Positions 27,734 through 36,756 are shown, counted from the first letter of the stretch. The stretch: DNA of 64,000 nt from Neorhizobium petrolearium (GCF_017873175.1 NZ_JAGGJW010000003.1:310001-374000), one strand, 5' to 3'. The notes: a model not told the origin generated them from the sequence alone. Numbers and translations: made by a program.

Positions 27734-28399
27734 TTAGTCGCTTACCCGAAGGCGCCGCTCGATCCAGTCGGCTGCCTGTGTCAGCGGCAGCAGCATGAGA
27801 ATGTAGAGCGCGGCCATCACCGTATAGGATTCCAAGGGTCGGTAGGTCTGACCGTTGACCACGGCTGCCATGTAAGCGAGGTCTGCAACCGAGATGACCG
27901 AGACCAGCGACGTGTTCTTGAACTGGATGACCGACTGGTTGATGAAGGAAGGCAGGACGCGCTTCAGCGCCTGGGGCAGGATAATGCGTGTCATCGACTG
28001 CCATGGACTCATGCCGATTGCTGCTGCAGCTTCCCGCTGGCCGCGGTCAATGGAGACGATCCCGCCGCGGAAAATCTCGGCATAGAAGGCGCCGACATAA
28101 AGCGAAAGCGTGAGCATGCCCGCCACCCGATTATCGATCGAGCCGCCGACTAGCAGGGGAAAGGCATAGTAGAACCAGAGAAGCTGCACCAGAAGCGGAG
28201 TGCAGCGAAATATCTCCTGGTAGATTCTTGCGATCGTCCTGAACATCCACCAGCGCGACAGGCGCGCAGCGCAGGTGGCAAAGCCGATGATGACGCCGAA
28301 GAAGATCGAACCGATCGTATAGAGGACGCTGATCCAAAGGCCGTAGAGAAACAGATCGTAGAACTGCCAGACCGAATGAAAATCCCAGTTATAGGTCAT
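27734..28399 (-). CDS. Polar amino acid ABC transporter permease (HisM/GlnP type)
   Basis: A 221-residue permease with about five membrane segments. The class motif reads YVGAFYAEIFRGGIVSIDRGQREAAAAIGMSPWQSMTRIILPQA, shown here only as a pattern description of the EAA loop; it begins near residue 100. QEIFRCTPLLVQLLWFYYA is the usual conserved stretch before it. Only one permease gene is present, so it may act as a homodimer. Confidence 0.86.
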   Translation of the reverse strand: MTYNWDFHSVWQFYDLFLYGLWISVLYTIGSIFFGVIIGFATCAARLSRWWMFRTIARIYQEIFRCTPLLVQLLWFYYAFPLLVGGSIDNRVAGMLTLSLYVGAFYAEIFRGGIVSIDRGQREAAAAIGMSPWQSMTRIILPQALKRVLPSFINQSVIQFKNTSLVSVISVADLAYMAAVVNGQTYRPLESYTVMAALYILMLLPLTQAADWIERRLRVSD

Positions 28400-28580
28400 T
28401 GCGCCGCTCCGGCTTCGCGCTGGGCTTTTTCCGGCGCCCTATAACACCGTGCGCTGCTGGTCTTGGCAGTCATATGCGTTCCCCTGGTCTTTGAGAGCCG
28501 CCCAGCCTACGGGCAAGGCCTTGCTCCATGCAGTTTCCTACGTCGATTGGCGCCGAACAATGCAAAGCTCTCCGGCCGGC
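28400..28580. other. Gap inside the catabolic operon
   Basis: About 180 bases between the DapA-like gene stop and the permease start, unusually long within an otherwise tightly packed operon. I see no gene or clear hairpin. It might hold an internal promoter for the transport genes. Confidence 0.35.
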
Positions 28581-29498
28581 TTATCGTATTTCTTGGAAGG
28601 CTGCGGAAGCGGCGCTGAACCTATTGAGAATACCGGCCAGCTTTTCACGGTTGAAATCCGAAACCGACACAAGGGGAAGCCGCATTTCCGGCCCGGCCAA
28701 ATTGGCCAAGGCAAGTGCCGCTTTTACCGGTCCCGGGTTGGACTCGATGAACATGCCGTCAGTGAGTTCCGCAATCAATTCATGAAGCGCAAGAGCACGT
28801 GCCGCATCTCCGGCCTGCCAAGCTTCGAGAAGCAGCGCCATTTCGCGGGGCGCGACGTTGGCGACAACGCTGGTTACGCCAATGGCACCGAGCGACAGGA
28901 AAGGAAGCGTCAGACCATCATCGCCCGAGTGGATTATCAGCTTGTTGCCGCACGTGCGGCGCAACTGGGTGATCCGTGCCGCAGAGCCGCCGGCCTCCTT
29001 GATGGCGACGATATTGGGATGGAGATCCATCAGCGTCGCGCAAGTTTCGGGCGCAATCTCCACGCCGCACCGGCCCGGAACGGAATAAAGCATGATCGGC
29101 AGGCTGGTGGCTTCCGCAGTTGCACTGTAATGGGCAATGAGACCTGCCTGTGTGGGCTTGTTGTAATAGGGCGTGACAATCAGCAATGCATCTGCGCCGG
29201 CCTTTTCCGCACGCTTGACTTTGTCGATGGTTTTCCTTGTGTCGTTGGAACCGGCGCCGGCCATGACCATGGCCCGGCCAGCCGCAAGTTCCTTTGTCCG
29301 GGCGATCAGCCGATCGGCTTCATCATCCGAAAGCGTAGCTGCTTCTCCGGTCGTGCCGACCGGCACGAGGCCGGCAATACCGGCAGCGATCTGGCGTTCG
29401 ACCAATGCGCCGAACGTGGAAAAGTCGACGGCATCACCTTTGAAAGGCGTTGCGAGTGCCGTGAAGACGCCTCTGAAGCGGGCGACGAGATCGTTCAT
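28581..29498 (-). CDS. DapA-like dihydrodipicolinate synthase/aldolase paralogue
   Basis: A 305-residue class I aldolase of the DapA/NAL family. Key residues of true dihydrodipicolinate synthase are kept: GTTGEAATL (49-56 region), YYNKP, Y138 and R143 in LYSVPGRCG, and Schiff-base lysine K167 in VAIKEAGG. By these residues it could condense pyruvate with aspartate semialdehyde. In a catabolic cluster it could instead be a HypD-type deaminase or a lyase. The long upstream frame was trimmed to the ATG preceded by AAAGGAT. It lies 19 bases after the DapB-like gene. Confidence 0.82.
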   Translation of the reverse strand: MNDLVARFRGVFTALATPFKGDAVDFSTFGALVERQIAAGIAGLVPVGTTGEAATLSDDEADRLIARTKELAAGRAMVMAGAGSNDTRKTIDKVKRAEKAGADALLIVTPYYNKPTQAGLIAHYSATAEATSLPIMLYSVPGRCGVEIAPETCATLMDLHPNIVAIKEAGGSAARITQLRRTCGNKLIIHSGDDGLTLPFLSLGAIGVTSVVANVAPREMALLLEAWQAGDAARALALHELIAELTDGMFIESNPGPVKAALALANLAGPEMRLPLVSVSDFNREKLAGILNRFSAASAAFQEIR

Positions 29499-29517
29499 CG
29501 AATTGATCCTTTCTTTG

Positions 29518-30261
29518 TCAATCTGCCAGGCTGTCGGAAAGGCTGTAGCGACCGGACGGACTCGCCCGCGAGACCAGCCATTGGGCTGCCGCCAACGCAC
29601 CTTCCGCATAGGCGGCGAGCGTGTGCACCCGATATGTGAAAATCGCTTGGGCCGATCCCAGGTCGAGACGGACTTCGTTAATGCCGACAGTATCGCCCTC
29701 GCGGTGAACGATGATCGGCGGCTCAGGCGCTGAAAACCCCATAGCGCGGCTTCTGGCCTCGTGCAGCTGTTGTGCCAGAAGCATCGAAGTTCCCGAAGGA
29801 TTGGCTTTCTTGCGCGCGTGATAAGTCTCTGCGATGGAAGCATCCGCTTCCGGCATGCGGTTGGCAAAGCCAGTGGCGGCAAGGCGGAAAGCCTCGAAGC
29901 CGTGGGCAAAATTGGCGCTCACCAGGATCGGGCGATAAGCAGCGTATCTCGTGAGTTGCTCATCCTCTTCAACGCTGAAACCGGTGGTGCCGATGACAAC
30001 CGGGATCGGTTTACTACCGATATCCGCCTGCAGGTTCATGCTCGCTGCGGTCGTCGAAAAATCGATCATCACGTCGCAATGGCTCTTTATAGCCGCCTCG
30101 GGCGGGCGGTATTCGATACTGCCGCCATTGACGGGCATGCCGACCAGTCTGGAGCGAGGGGAGACGAGTGCTGCGGCGAGCTCCAGGCCCGGATTGGCAA
30201 GAATGAGCTCCACGAGATGTGTTCCAACCCTTCCAGAAGCGCCGACGACTCCGATACGCAT
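29518..30261 (-). CDS. DapB-like reductase paralogue with altered active site
   Basis: A 247-residue NAD(P)H-dependent reductase of the dihydrodipicolinate reductase family. The Rossmann motif is VGASGRVG and the middle has IDFSTTAAS and VVIGTTGF. The canonical catalytic stretch HHxxKxDAPSGT reads YHARKKANPSGT (residues 147-158). Lysine K151 and PSGT are kept, but the first histidine is tyrosine Y147 and the DA pair is AN. SANFAHGF replaces the usual ANxSxG. The housekeeping function is thus doubtful; reduction of another cyclic imine is more likely. It is adjacent to the DapA paralogue and the aldehyde dehydrogenase gene. Confidence 0.8.
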   Translation of the reverse strand: MRIGVVGASGRVGTHLVELILANPGLELAAALVSPRSRLVGMPVNGGSIEYRPPEAAIKSHCDVMIDFSTTAASMNLQADIGSKPIPVVIGTTGFSVEEDEQLTRYAAYRPILVSANFAHGFEAFRLAATGFANRMPEADASIAETYHARKKANPSGTSMLLAQQLHEARSRAMGFSAPEPPIIVHREGDTVGINEVRLDLGSAQAIFTYRVHTLAAYAEGALAAAQWLVSRASPSGRYSLSDSLAD

Positions 30262-30271
30262 CTTCGCCTCC

Positions 30272-31669
30272 TCAATCGATCACGACCTTGGGCTCCGACA
30301 TCTCGCGAAGCGCGATGCGGACACCTTCCCGCCCCAGGCCGGAGCGCTTGACGCCACCGAAGGGCACATGCTCAGCGCGGAAATCCGGCCCTTCGTTGAT
30401 CATCACGCCGCCGACCACGAGATCACGCGAAAACATCTTGATGAGCGCATGGTCGTTGGTGAAAACACCGGCCTGCAGGCCATAAGCACCGGAATTCACC
30501 TCGGCGATGGCCTCAGCCGAGTCGGAAAAGCTGCGGATAGCGATGACCGGCCCGAAGGTCTCTTCGGCAATCAACGGTGCGCCCGGTTCCACGCCGGAAA
30601 TAACCGTCGGGGCAAAGAGCGTCTTCTCACGCGTGCCGCCGTGCAGCAGCCGGGCGCCGGCGGCAATGGTTGCATTGATCCGATCTTCGACCTGCCCGGC
30701 CGCCGCTTCGTCGATGACCGGCCCCATGTCGGTATCGTCCCTCGACGGATCGCCGAATTCGACCGCACCGACTGCAGCCAGGAGTCTTTCGGTAAACTCT
30801 TTCTCGATCGCCTGGTGCAGGTAGAGTTTCTTGACGGCAGCACAGCTCTGGCCGGCGATTTCGAAACGATGGCCGATCGCTGTGGCGACGGCCCTATCGA
30901 GATCGGCATCCGGAAGCACGAACAGAGGATCATTCCCCCCTAACTCCATCAGGCAACGCACAAGCCCGCTGGCATTCTTGAGCGCAAGGCCCGCTGCCGG
31001 CCCACCGGTGAAGGACAGGAGATCGATCGGCGCGCGGACGAGCGAGAGAGCCGCCTCGGCGCCACCGTGAACGATCTGGAAGATATCCTCAGGCCACCCG
31101 GCCTTCAGCGCCAGTTCGCGCAGGCGGGCGGCGGCGAGCGGTGCCTTCGGCGACGGTTTCGCCACGACGGCATTGCCTGCGGCAATCGCCGGACCGAGTT
31201 TGTGGCAGAGAAGGTTGAGCGGATAGTTGAACGGCGTAATGGCACCTACGACGCCGACCGGCTCATAGGTGATGGTCGCCAGGCGATCGGCCCCTCCTTC
31301 GACGATGGCGCAATGAAGCGCCTCGCCATCGAGAAAGGTTGCCGCATCGCCGGAAAGCCGTAGTGTATTCTGCGCGCGGCGCGTTTCATTACGGGCTTCC
31401 CTGATGGTCTTGCCCATCTCGGACGAGATGATCCGGGCCATGTTCTCGGCATCGGCGGCAATCTCCGCTGCGAGTGCATTCAGCATGGCTCGCCGCTGCG
31501 CGGGCGTCGAACGGCGGAACTGCCATTGTGCCACCTTGGCGCGCCGGACCGCGGCTGCGATCTCTGTTGCGTCGCTCTCTGCGACTTCGCCGACGACCGA
31601 ACCGTCGAAGGGATTGCGCACCATGACCGCGTTTGCGGCCGGAAAGCTTGCGCGTTGCATCTGTGTCAT
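30272..31669 (-). CDS. NAD(P)-dependent aldehyde dehydrogenase
   Basis: A 465-residue aldehyde dehydrogenase superfamily member. Catalytic residues are visible: N148 in TPFNYPLN, E242 in MELGGNDP and C276 in IAGQSCAAVK; the NAD-binding TGGPAAG lies at about 221-227. The C-terminus VPFGGVKRSGLGREG is typical. It belongs to the succinate-semialdehyde/phosphonoacetaldehyde/lactaldehyde branch by general look. Its start overlaps the FAD-subunit stop as ATGA, so it is coupled to the oxidase. It probably oxidises an aldehyde released in the pathway to a dicarboxylate. Confidence 0.87.
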   Translation of the reverse strand: MTQMQRASFPAANAVMVRNPFDGSVVGEVAESDATEIAAAVRRAKVAQWQFRRSTPAQRRAMLNALAAEIAADAENMARIISSEMGKTIREARNETRRAQNTLRLSGDAATFLDGEALHCAIVEGGADRLATITYEPVGVVGAITPFNYPLNLLCHKLGPAIAAGNAVVAKPSPKAPLAAARLRELALKAGWPEDIFQIVHGGAEAALSLVRAPIDLLSFTGGPAAGLALKNASGLVRCLMELGGNDPLFVLPDADLDRAVATAIGHRFEIAGQSCAAVKKLYLHQAIEKEFTERLLAAVGAVEFGDPSRDDTDMGPVIDEAAAGQVEDRINATIAAGARLLHGGTREKTLFAPTVISGVEPGAPLIAEETFGPVIAIRSFSDSAEAIAEVNSGAYGLQAGVFTNDHALIKMFSRDLVVGGVMINEGPDFRAEHVPFGGVKRSGLGREGVRIALREMSEPKVVID

Positions 31670-33018
31670 CTCAGAACCTCGTCTTGTCCTTCGGCGTGGG
31701 GAGGCACGCCCACCAGCGTGCCGATCGAAACAGGTCTTGCCGGCCAGCGCCGGCCGATCAGGTCACCGGGTGCCGGCGCCGGGATATCGGGCCGCAGCCG
31801 GGCCATGAGAGCCGCTGTATTCGCCGCGCAGAAGCGCCCCTGGCAGGCGCCCATGGCAAAACGGCCGTTGTGCTTGATCTCGCGGCCGGTCAGCGGATCG
31901 GGCCGGCTGCAAAGCTGGCGCAGGTCGCCGACGGTCCTACCTTCGCAACGGCAGAGGATCGTTTCGTCGGTCAGGCCATCCAAGAGAGAGCCGGACTGCA
32001 CTGGAGCAAAAATACGGGCAAGTACGGCCTGCGACCGGCGATTGCGGGCGACAAGCTCCTCAAGCTCGTTGATCTCGTGCCGACCATGGGCCAGCAGACC
32101 CGCCATCATTCGCCCTGCGCGTTCGCCATCCGCCTCGGCGGCAACTGCGCCCAAAGCTTCGCGGCAATCGCCGGCGTGGATCACAAACGGTGCGGCCCGA
32201 TTTACCGTCGTTTCCGGCGGCATGCCGAAATCGTTGGGCCGAATCCCGTCATGGAGACCGATGCGGTCCGCGAGAATTCGTCGCCGGCTGCCCTTGCGAT
32301 CCTCGATGACGGCTGCAAGATCCTGTCCTTCCCTCTTGATGGAGACGAGCCGGTGCCCGCGCAACCACGGAACGCCGTGGCGATAGACTGTCCGGAGGTA
32401 GGAAAAAGCCTCTGCGAAAAGTCCTGGCGAAATCAGTATCTGCAGTCCTGCCGCGAGTTCCTTCGCCGGATCGCCGGCTTCCACAATCGCGACAGGCGGA
32501 TTGCCGAGCCGCGCCATCTGAGCAGCGACTGCAATCAGTAGCGGCCCGCCACCGGCAAGCAGGATGCGGCCCTGCGGCGCCCGGCCGGTCTCCTTCATCA
32601 TGACCTGCAATCCTCCGACCGTGGAGACACCGGCCAGATGCCAGCCGGGGCGCGGATAGACCTTCTCGACGGCACCGGTGGCAATGATCACGCCGCGAGG
32701 CTGCAGCCGGTCGAGTTTGCCTCTATCCCGATCGTCGATCAGGAATGTTCCGTCCCCATCGATCCCCAAGAAGACGGAATGGGTTCTGACCGGGACACCG
32801 GACTCGGCAAATCGTGTCGAAAGGCTCTGCCAACGCCGCTTTGCGGCGGCAGCCTGCGGTACCGGTTCGACGCCGTCGACCGGTTGCCGATAAATGGCAC
32901 CGCCCGGTGCATGGCGCTGTTCGATCACCTCAACCTTCAGGCCCGTTCGAGAAGCGGCAATAGCCGCCGCAAGGCCGCCGGGACCAGCCCCGACAATGAT
33001 GATGTCAGGCTCGCTCAT
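31666..33018 (-). CDS. FAD/NAD(P)-dependent oxidoreductase subunit with BFD-type 2Fe-2S domain (HcnB/OoxA/HypX-like)
   Basis: A 450-residue subunit. The N-terminal Rossmann motif is IIVGAGPGGLAAAIAA and a second nucleotide motif is LLAGGGPLLIAVAAQ. The C-terminal BFD-like iron-sulfur domain has LCRCEGRTVGDL and MGACQGRFCAAN, giving four cysteines. Such proteins form one subunit of hydrogen cyanide synthase, opine oxidases and D-hydroxyproline dehydrogenase. It overlaps by ATGA with both the 2Fe-2S subunit gene before it and the aldehyde dehydrogenase gene after it. Confidence 0.86.
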   Translation of the reverse strand: MSEPDIIIVGAGPGGLAAAIAASRTGLKVEVIEQRHAPGGAIYRQPVDGVEPVPQAAAAKRRWQSLSTRFAESGVPVRTHSVFLGIDGDGTFLIDDRDRGKLDRLQPRGVIIATGAVEKVYPRPGWHLAGVSTVGGLQVMMKETGRAPQGRILLAGGGPLLIAVAAQMARLGNPPVAIVEAGDPAKELAAGLQILISPGLFAEAFSYLRTVYRHGVPWLRGHRLVSIKREGQDLAAVIEDRKGSRRRILADRIGLHDGIRPNDFGMPPETTVNRAAPFVIHAGDCREALGAVAAEADGERAGRMMAGLLAHGRHEINELEELVARNRRSQAVLARIFAPVQSGSLLDGLTDETILCRCEGRTVGDLRQLCSRPDPLTGREIKHNGRFAMGACQGRFCAANTAALMARLRPDIPAPAPGDLIGRRWPARPVSIGTLVGVPPHAEGQDEVLR

Positions 33019-33266
33019 GACCGATCCTCCAGAGGCGTGACGGTCATGCCGCTTCGCGCCGGCGTCAGGCAGGCTTCACAAGCCGTACCATCGACCCGGA
33101 CGAGGCACGATTGGCAGGCACCGATTCCACAGAAATAGCGGGTTTCCCGGCCGAGCGCGTCCAGACCCAGGCGGACGATACCCGCAGCTTCCAGCGCCGC
33201 TGCTATGCTTTCGCCAGGCCGGAAACTGATCTCCCGACCCTGCCAGATGAAACGATTGACACTCAT
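33015..33266 (-). CDS. 2Fe-2S ferredoxin-like oxidase subunit (HcnA-like)
   Basis: An 83-residue protein with a plant-type 2Fe-2S motif: C46, C51, C54 and C63 or C66 in YFCGIGACQSCLVRVDGTAC. The N-terminal FIWQGREISFRPGESIAAAL is the beta-grasp lead. This is the smallest subunit of the three-component oxidase. The ATG at 33266 overlaps the preceding stop as ATGA; the longer frame to 33338 was rejected. It passes electrons between the flavoprotein subunits, as inferred from homologues. Confidence 0.85.
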   Translation of the reverse strand: MSVNRFIWQGREISFRPGESIAAALEAAGIVRLGLDALGRETRYFCGIGACQSCLVRVDGTACEACLTPARSGMTVTPLEDRS

Positions 33267-34435
33267 GCGGCCACCATGCCGGATTTGAAGCGCGCCGGGT
33301 CGAAAGGCACAAGATCGATGGAAGGGGCTTCCCCGCACACCAGTTCAGCCACCGTCCTGCCCACGATGGGACCTAGGCAGATGCCGTCGCCCTCGAAGCC
33401 GGTGGCGACGAAGGCGTTGTCCAAGCCGGGCACGCGCCCGATCAGCGGAAGCCCGTCGAGGACGGCCGTGCGATTGCCGGCAAAGCTCCGAAGCAGGCGG
33501 ACATGCACAAGTTGCGGTACTAGAGCGACCGCATCGGCGAGAATCTGGGAAACGGCACCAATATCATTGGTGCGCCGGTCTCCGTGATCTTCCCGTGTTC
33601 CGCCAATCAGAAACTGTCCAGTCACAAGCGGATCGATGACAAGACCCAATCCACGGGCCGGTGTTGGCGCTCCGGGCTTGCGATTGCCCTTGGACATCAG
33701 ATAGCGCCCGGACATGATGGAACCCGCGAAGGCCGCATTCAGCCTGGGGGCGCGTTCGGTCACCAGGAGCTGCCCCTTGCGCGGGATGAGGATATCCGCA
33801 AGCCCCAGCAGGGTCGCTGAGCCGGTTCCCGCCGCGATGACGACGACATCGGCTTTGATCTGACCTTTATGAGTTTCGACCCCAAGCGCTCGTCCATTTG
33901 CGTCGCGAAGAAGCGCATTTACCGGTGTATGGCGGTCAACCACAATGCCGGCGGCAGTCAGCAGGCGATGGACAATCTGGTAGCCGATCGCATGTCCCTC
34001 GCCATGCACTTGCACCGCGAGCCGAGTAGAGGGAGAAAGCGCGGGCAGCACCTCGAAAAGTGCGCCTCCGGTCAATCGCTCGATGCGAACACCCGCTTGT
34101 TCAAGCGCATCAGCATGAGCTTCCAGCACCGCGCACTCTTCATCAGAAGTTGCGACGATAAAGGTTGACCGGCTTTTGAAAAGGCCGGCGAAAAGCCCTT
34201 CGTGCTCAAGCTCGCGATAAAGCGCCACGCCGGCGATTGCCGCGACCATCATCGGGCCAGGCCTTTTGCTGGCGACCGAAACGGCACCGTCGGCCGCTCC
34301 AGTTGCCTCGGCGGCCGGAGCCGAAGCTTCGAGAAGCTGCACTCTTATCCCGCGGCGCGTCAGAAAATAGGCAATCGCGGCACCGACAATGCCGGAACCG
34401 ATGACGATTGCTGTTTGAGGTATGGAAGAGCGCAT
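33263..34435 (-). CDS. FAD-dependent amino-acid/opine oxidase catalytic subunit (DAO family, HcnC-like)
   Basis: A 390-residue DAO-family flavoprotein. The FAD motif is IVIGSGIVGAAIAYFLTRRG; the body has VVVIAAGTGSATLL, PRKGQLLVTERAP and the C-terminal FVATGFEGDGICLGPIVGRTVAELV. It probably oxidises a D-amino acid or an N-substituted amino acid (opine) to an imine or keto acid. It is first in the minus-strand operon and divergent from the LysR gene. The start is uncertain because ATG 34435 has no strong ribosome-binding site. Confidence 0.84.
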   Translation of the reverse strand: MRSSIPQTAIVIGSGIVGAAIAYFLTRRGIRVQLLEASAPAAEATGAADGAVSVASKRPGPMMVAAIAGVALYRELEHEGLFAGLFKSRSTFIVATSDEECAVLEAHADALEQAGVRIERLTGGALFEVLPALSPSTRLAVQVHGEGHAIGYQIVHRLLTAAGIVVDRHTPVNALLRDANGRALGVETHKGQIKADVVVIAAGTGSATLLGLADILIPRKGQLLVTERAPRLNAAFAGSIMSGRYLMSKGNRKPGAPTPARGLGLVIDPLVTGQFLIGGTREDHGDRRTNDIGAVSQILADAVALVPQLVHVRLLRSFAGNRTAVLDGLPLIGRVPGLDNAFVATGFEGDGICLGPIVGRTVAELVCGEAPSIDLVPFDPARFKSGMVAA

Positions 34436-34586
34436 CGAATGAACTGGTGCTGTTGCTTTCTTTGCACCGATATTGAAGTCTGCTGCCTCGGGCCGTCGAT
34501 ACAAGATGACGGTCTTCCGTCCTCACGAAATTTGTATCGGCTGCAGAGCCGATCAGTCCTAGAGCGTCTGGCAAGGGGGAAACGAC

Positions 34587-35516
34587 GTGGCGAAGATCAG
34601 TCTCACTCTCATCCAGACCTTCTACCAGGTCGCGCGACACGGTTCTTTTTCGGGTGCGGCCCGGGAGCTCAATCTGAGCTACCAGTCGGCCGCCAATCAC
34701 GTCCGCCGCCTGGAACAGATCCTCAAGGGGAAGCTCATAGAGTCCGAGCAGGGGGCAAAGCGCATATCGTTAACGCCCCGCGGAAGGGCGCTTTACAGTC
34801 TTCTCCATCCTGAACTCGACATCATGCTCGAACGCCTGACGAAACTGATCGAGAGCCAGCGCTCGTCACTGCGGGTGGGGATGCCGCAGGCGATCTTCTT
34901 TTACCTGTTCCCCAAGGTGCTTTCCCGTTTCAGGGAAGCTTTTCCAGACATCGAATTCTCTGTCTACGAACGCGATACGGTGCTCGCGGAACTCGTCAAG
35001 AACGGCAGCCTCGATGTCTGCATTTCGGAACGCTATTTCGGTGATCCAGTTGTGCCACAGCGTCTGCTGGGCAGCTACCGGCTGAGCCTTGTTTTTCCAC
35101 GCAGCTGGGGCGAGCCGCCCGAGCAGCAGGACATTCCCGCCTGGGCGGAAGGAAAGCCGTTCATCACCTATGAGCCGGGACAGACGCTCCGCAACCTGGC
35201 GGTTGACTTTCTCGGACGCGACGGTGCGATCGTGCAGCCGGCCATCTCTACCTCGGGAAGTTCAAGCGTTATGCGATGCGTGGAGGCAGGGCTCGGCTTT
35301 TCGATTATCCCCTCCTGGTGCGTCGGCGCGGCGGATGTGGCCATCACCGCGGTCAGGCTCACCAATCTCCCCGAAGTACGCGTCTATTTCGGCAGCGCAG
35401 GCTTTCTGCAGACGCACCCGACAGTTCAGCGGCTTTTCGACGACTGTCTCCGGGAACTGGTCGGTCCCGTCTTCGATCCGCCACGGGGCAAGGAATATGC
35501 TCACCCGCCGCCCTGA
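34587..35516 (+). CDS. LysR-family transcriptional regulator
   Basis: A 309-residue LysR regulator. The N-terminal winged helix-turn-helix is at about residues 5-62 (LIQTFYQVARHGSFSGAARE, then SYQSAANHVRRLEQIL), and the effector-binding domain begins at about 93 (SLRVGMPQAIFFYLFPKVL). The GTG start has AAGGGGG upstream. It is divergent from the oxidase operon and convergent with nothing; the binding-protein gene follows on the same strand. It probably activates the flanking catabolic and uptake genes in response to the substrate. Confidence 0.87.
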   Translation: MAKISLTLIQTFYQVARHGSFSGAARELNLSYQSAANHVRRLEQILKGKLIESEQGAKRISLTPRGRALYSLLHPELDIMLERLTKLIESQRSSLRVGMPQAIFFYLFPKVLSRFREAFPDIEFSVYERDTVLAELVKNGSLDVCISERYFGDPVVPQRLLGSYRLSLVFPRSWGEPPEQQDIPAWAEGKPFITYEPGQTLRNLAVDFLGRDGAIVQPAISTSGSSSVMRCVEAGLGFSIIPSWCVGAADVAITAVRLTNLPEVRVYFGSAGFLQTHPTVQRLFDDCLRELVGPVFDPPRGKEYAHPPP

Positions 35517-35677
35517 CCAGCGACATATAAAAAAGACGATAAGTACCTCCGAGTCTCTAGCATTGTTCCCGCTCCATTCGGGGATAGGCTTGGCTTTGTT
35601 CGGAGATGCGGCACCCGGAACTTGGGAAGCCGACCGAAAACAGGAAGATTTCTTGGGGAACAACGGAGAGACTGACG

Positions 35678-36502
35678 ATGAACTTGATTTCGAAAATTTG
35701 CAGTGTGGCGGCGGTCGCACTGTCGCTGTTCGGGACGGCCGCCGGCGCAGGCACGATCGAGGATGTCCGTGCGCGGGGGGTGCTGCGCATTCCGGCGATC
35801 CTCAATGAAGTCCCGTATTTCAACAAGGACGTGCGAACTGGCGAGTGGCAGGGGTTCGTCATCGATATGGCTAAGGACATCGCCAAGACGCTCGATGTGA
35901 AGCTCGAAGTCGTCGAGTCGAGTTGGGCAAACGCCATTCTCGATGTCCAGAGCGGCAAGGTCGACATGGCTTTCGCGGTCACGGCGACCCCGGTGCGCGC
36001 CCTTTCGGTATCCTTCTCCGATCCGACCTATTACAACAGCTTCGTCCTCGTCTCGGCGAAGGACGACCTGACCGACAAGAGCTGGAACGAGCTGAACGAC
36101 CCGAAATATACCTTTGCCGTCGATCTCGGATCGGCCCAGGACCTGATCACCCAGCAGTATCTGCCGAAGGCGAACATATTGCGTTTCAAGACCCGTGACG
36201 AAGCCATAGTCGCCGTCACCACCGGCAAGGCCGATGCCCTCGTGAACACCATGCTGAACGGGCTGGTGATCACCAAGAAGGCTCCGGCGATGGGCAGTGT
36301 CAAGGTTCCGACCCCGGTCCTGTCGACGCCGTCCGTCATCGCCGTGAACTATGGCGCGGACGAAACCTTCAAGAGCTTTGTTTCCGCCTGGGCCGAATAC
36401 AACCGGCGTATCGGCAACAACCAAACCTGGATATTGAAGAGCCTCGACCCATTCGGCATCACGCTCACCGACATGCCGGTCGGGTTCGGCTTCGGCGGAT
36501 AA
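35678..36502 (+). CDS. Amino acid/opine ABC transporter substrate-binding protein
   Basis: A 274-residue periplasmic protein of SBP family 3. The signal peptide ends near GTAAGA before GTIEDVRARGVLRI. The rest shows GEWQGFVIDMAKDIAKTL, SGKVDMAFAVTATPVRA and the closing AEYNRRIGNNQTW. The ATG with GGAGAG upstream was preferred to an earlier one at 35606. Its partners, permease 27734-28399 and ATPase 26942-27715, lie at the far end of the minus-strand operon. Ligand unknown. Confidence 0.86.
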   Translation: MNLISKICSVAAVALSLFGTAAGAGTIEDVRARGVLRIPAILNEVPYFNKDVRTGEWQGFVIDMAKDIAKTLDVKLEVVESSWANAILDVQSGKVDMAFAVTATPVRALSVSFSDPTYYNSFVLVSAKDDLTDKSWNELNDPKYTFAVDLGSAQDLITQQYLPKANILRFKTRDEAIVAVTTGKADALVNTMLNGLVITKKAPAMGSVKVPTPVLSTPSVIAVNYGADETFKSFVSAWAEYNRRIGNNQTWILKSLDPFGITLTDMPVGFGFGG

Positions 36503-36521
36503 GATATTCCGACGCTAATAC

Positions 36522-36555
36522 GGATCGGCCATCGGCGGGCGCTGGTGGCCGATCC
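36522..36555 (+). terminator. Strong hairpin after the binding-protein gene
   Basis: GGATCGGCCA (36522-36531) and TGGCCGATCC (36546-36555) form a perfect 10-base stem with a 14-base loop, 19 bases after the stop. No long T-run follows, so it could be a terminator of reduced efficiency or an mRNA-protecting end. Confidence 0.5.
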
Positions 36556-36756
36556 AAGCATTTGCATTAGGCCTGAGGATTACCTCGCCCAGCGTTTTTC
36601 GCGGCCTGCTCCAGAAGATTCTGGCAAAGCGTTCTCCGTCGGATTTCCAGCTATAAGTTCTTAAAAAATTCCGATCAGATTGCGGTACGGATGGATGAAA
36701 TTAACCATCTGTTAACCATGGCAGCGATAGACATGGTCAACGATTTCTTTACGTAG

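Noticed and set aside
26897..28153. 418-codon open frame on the plus strand
   Set aside because: Antisense to the amino-acid ABC ATPase and permease, which carry complete motifs.
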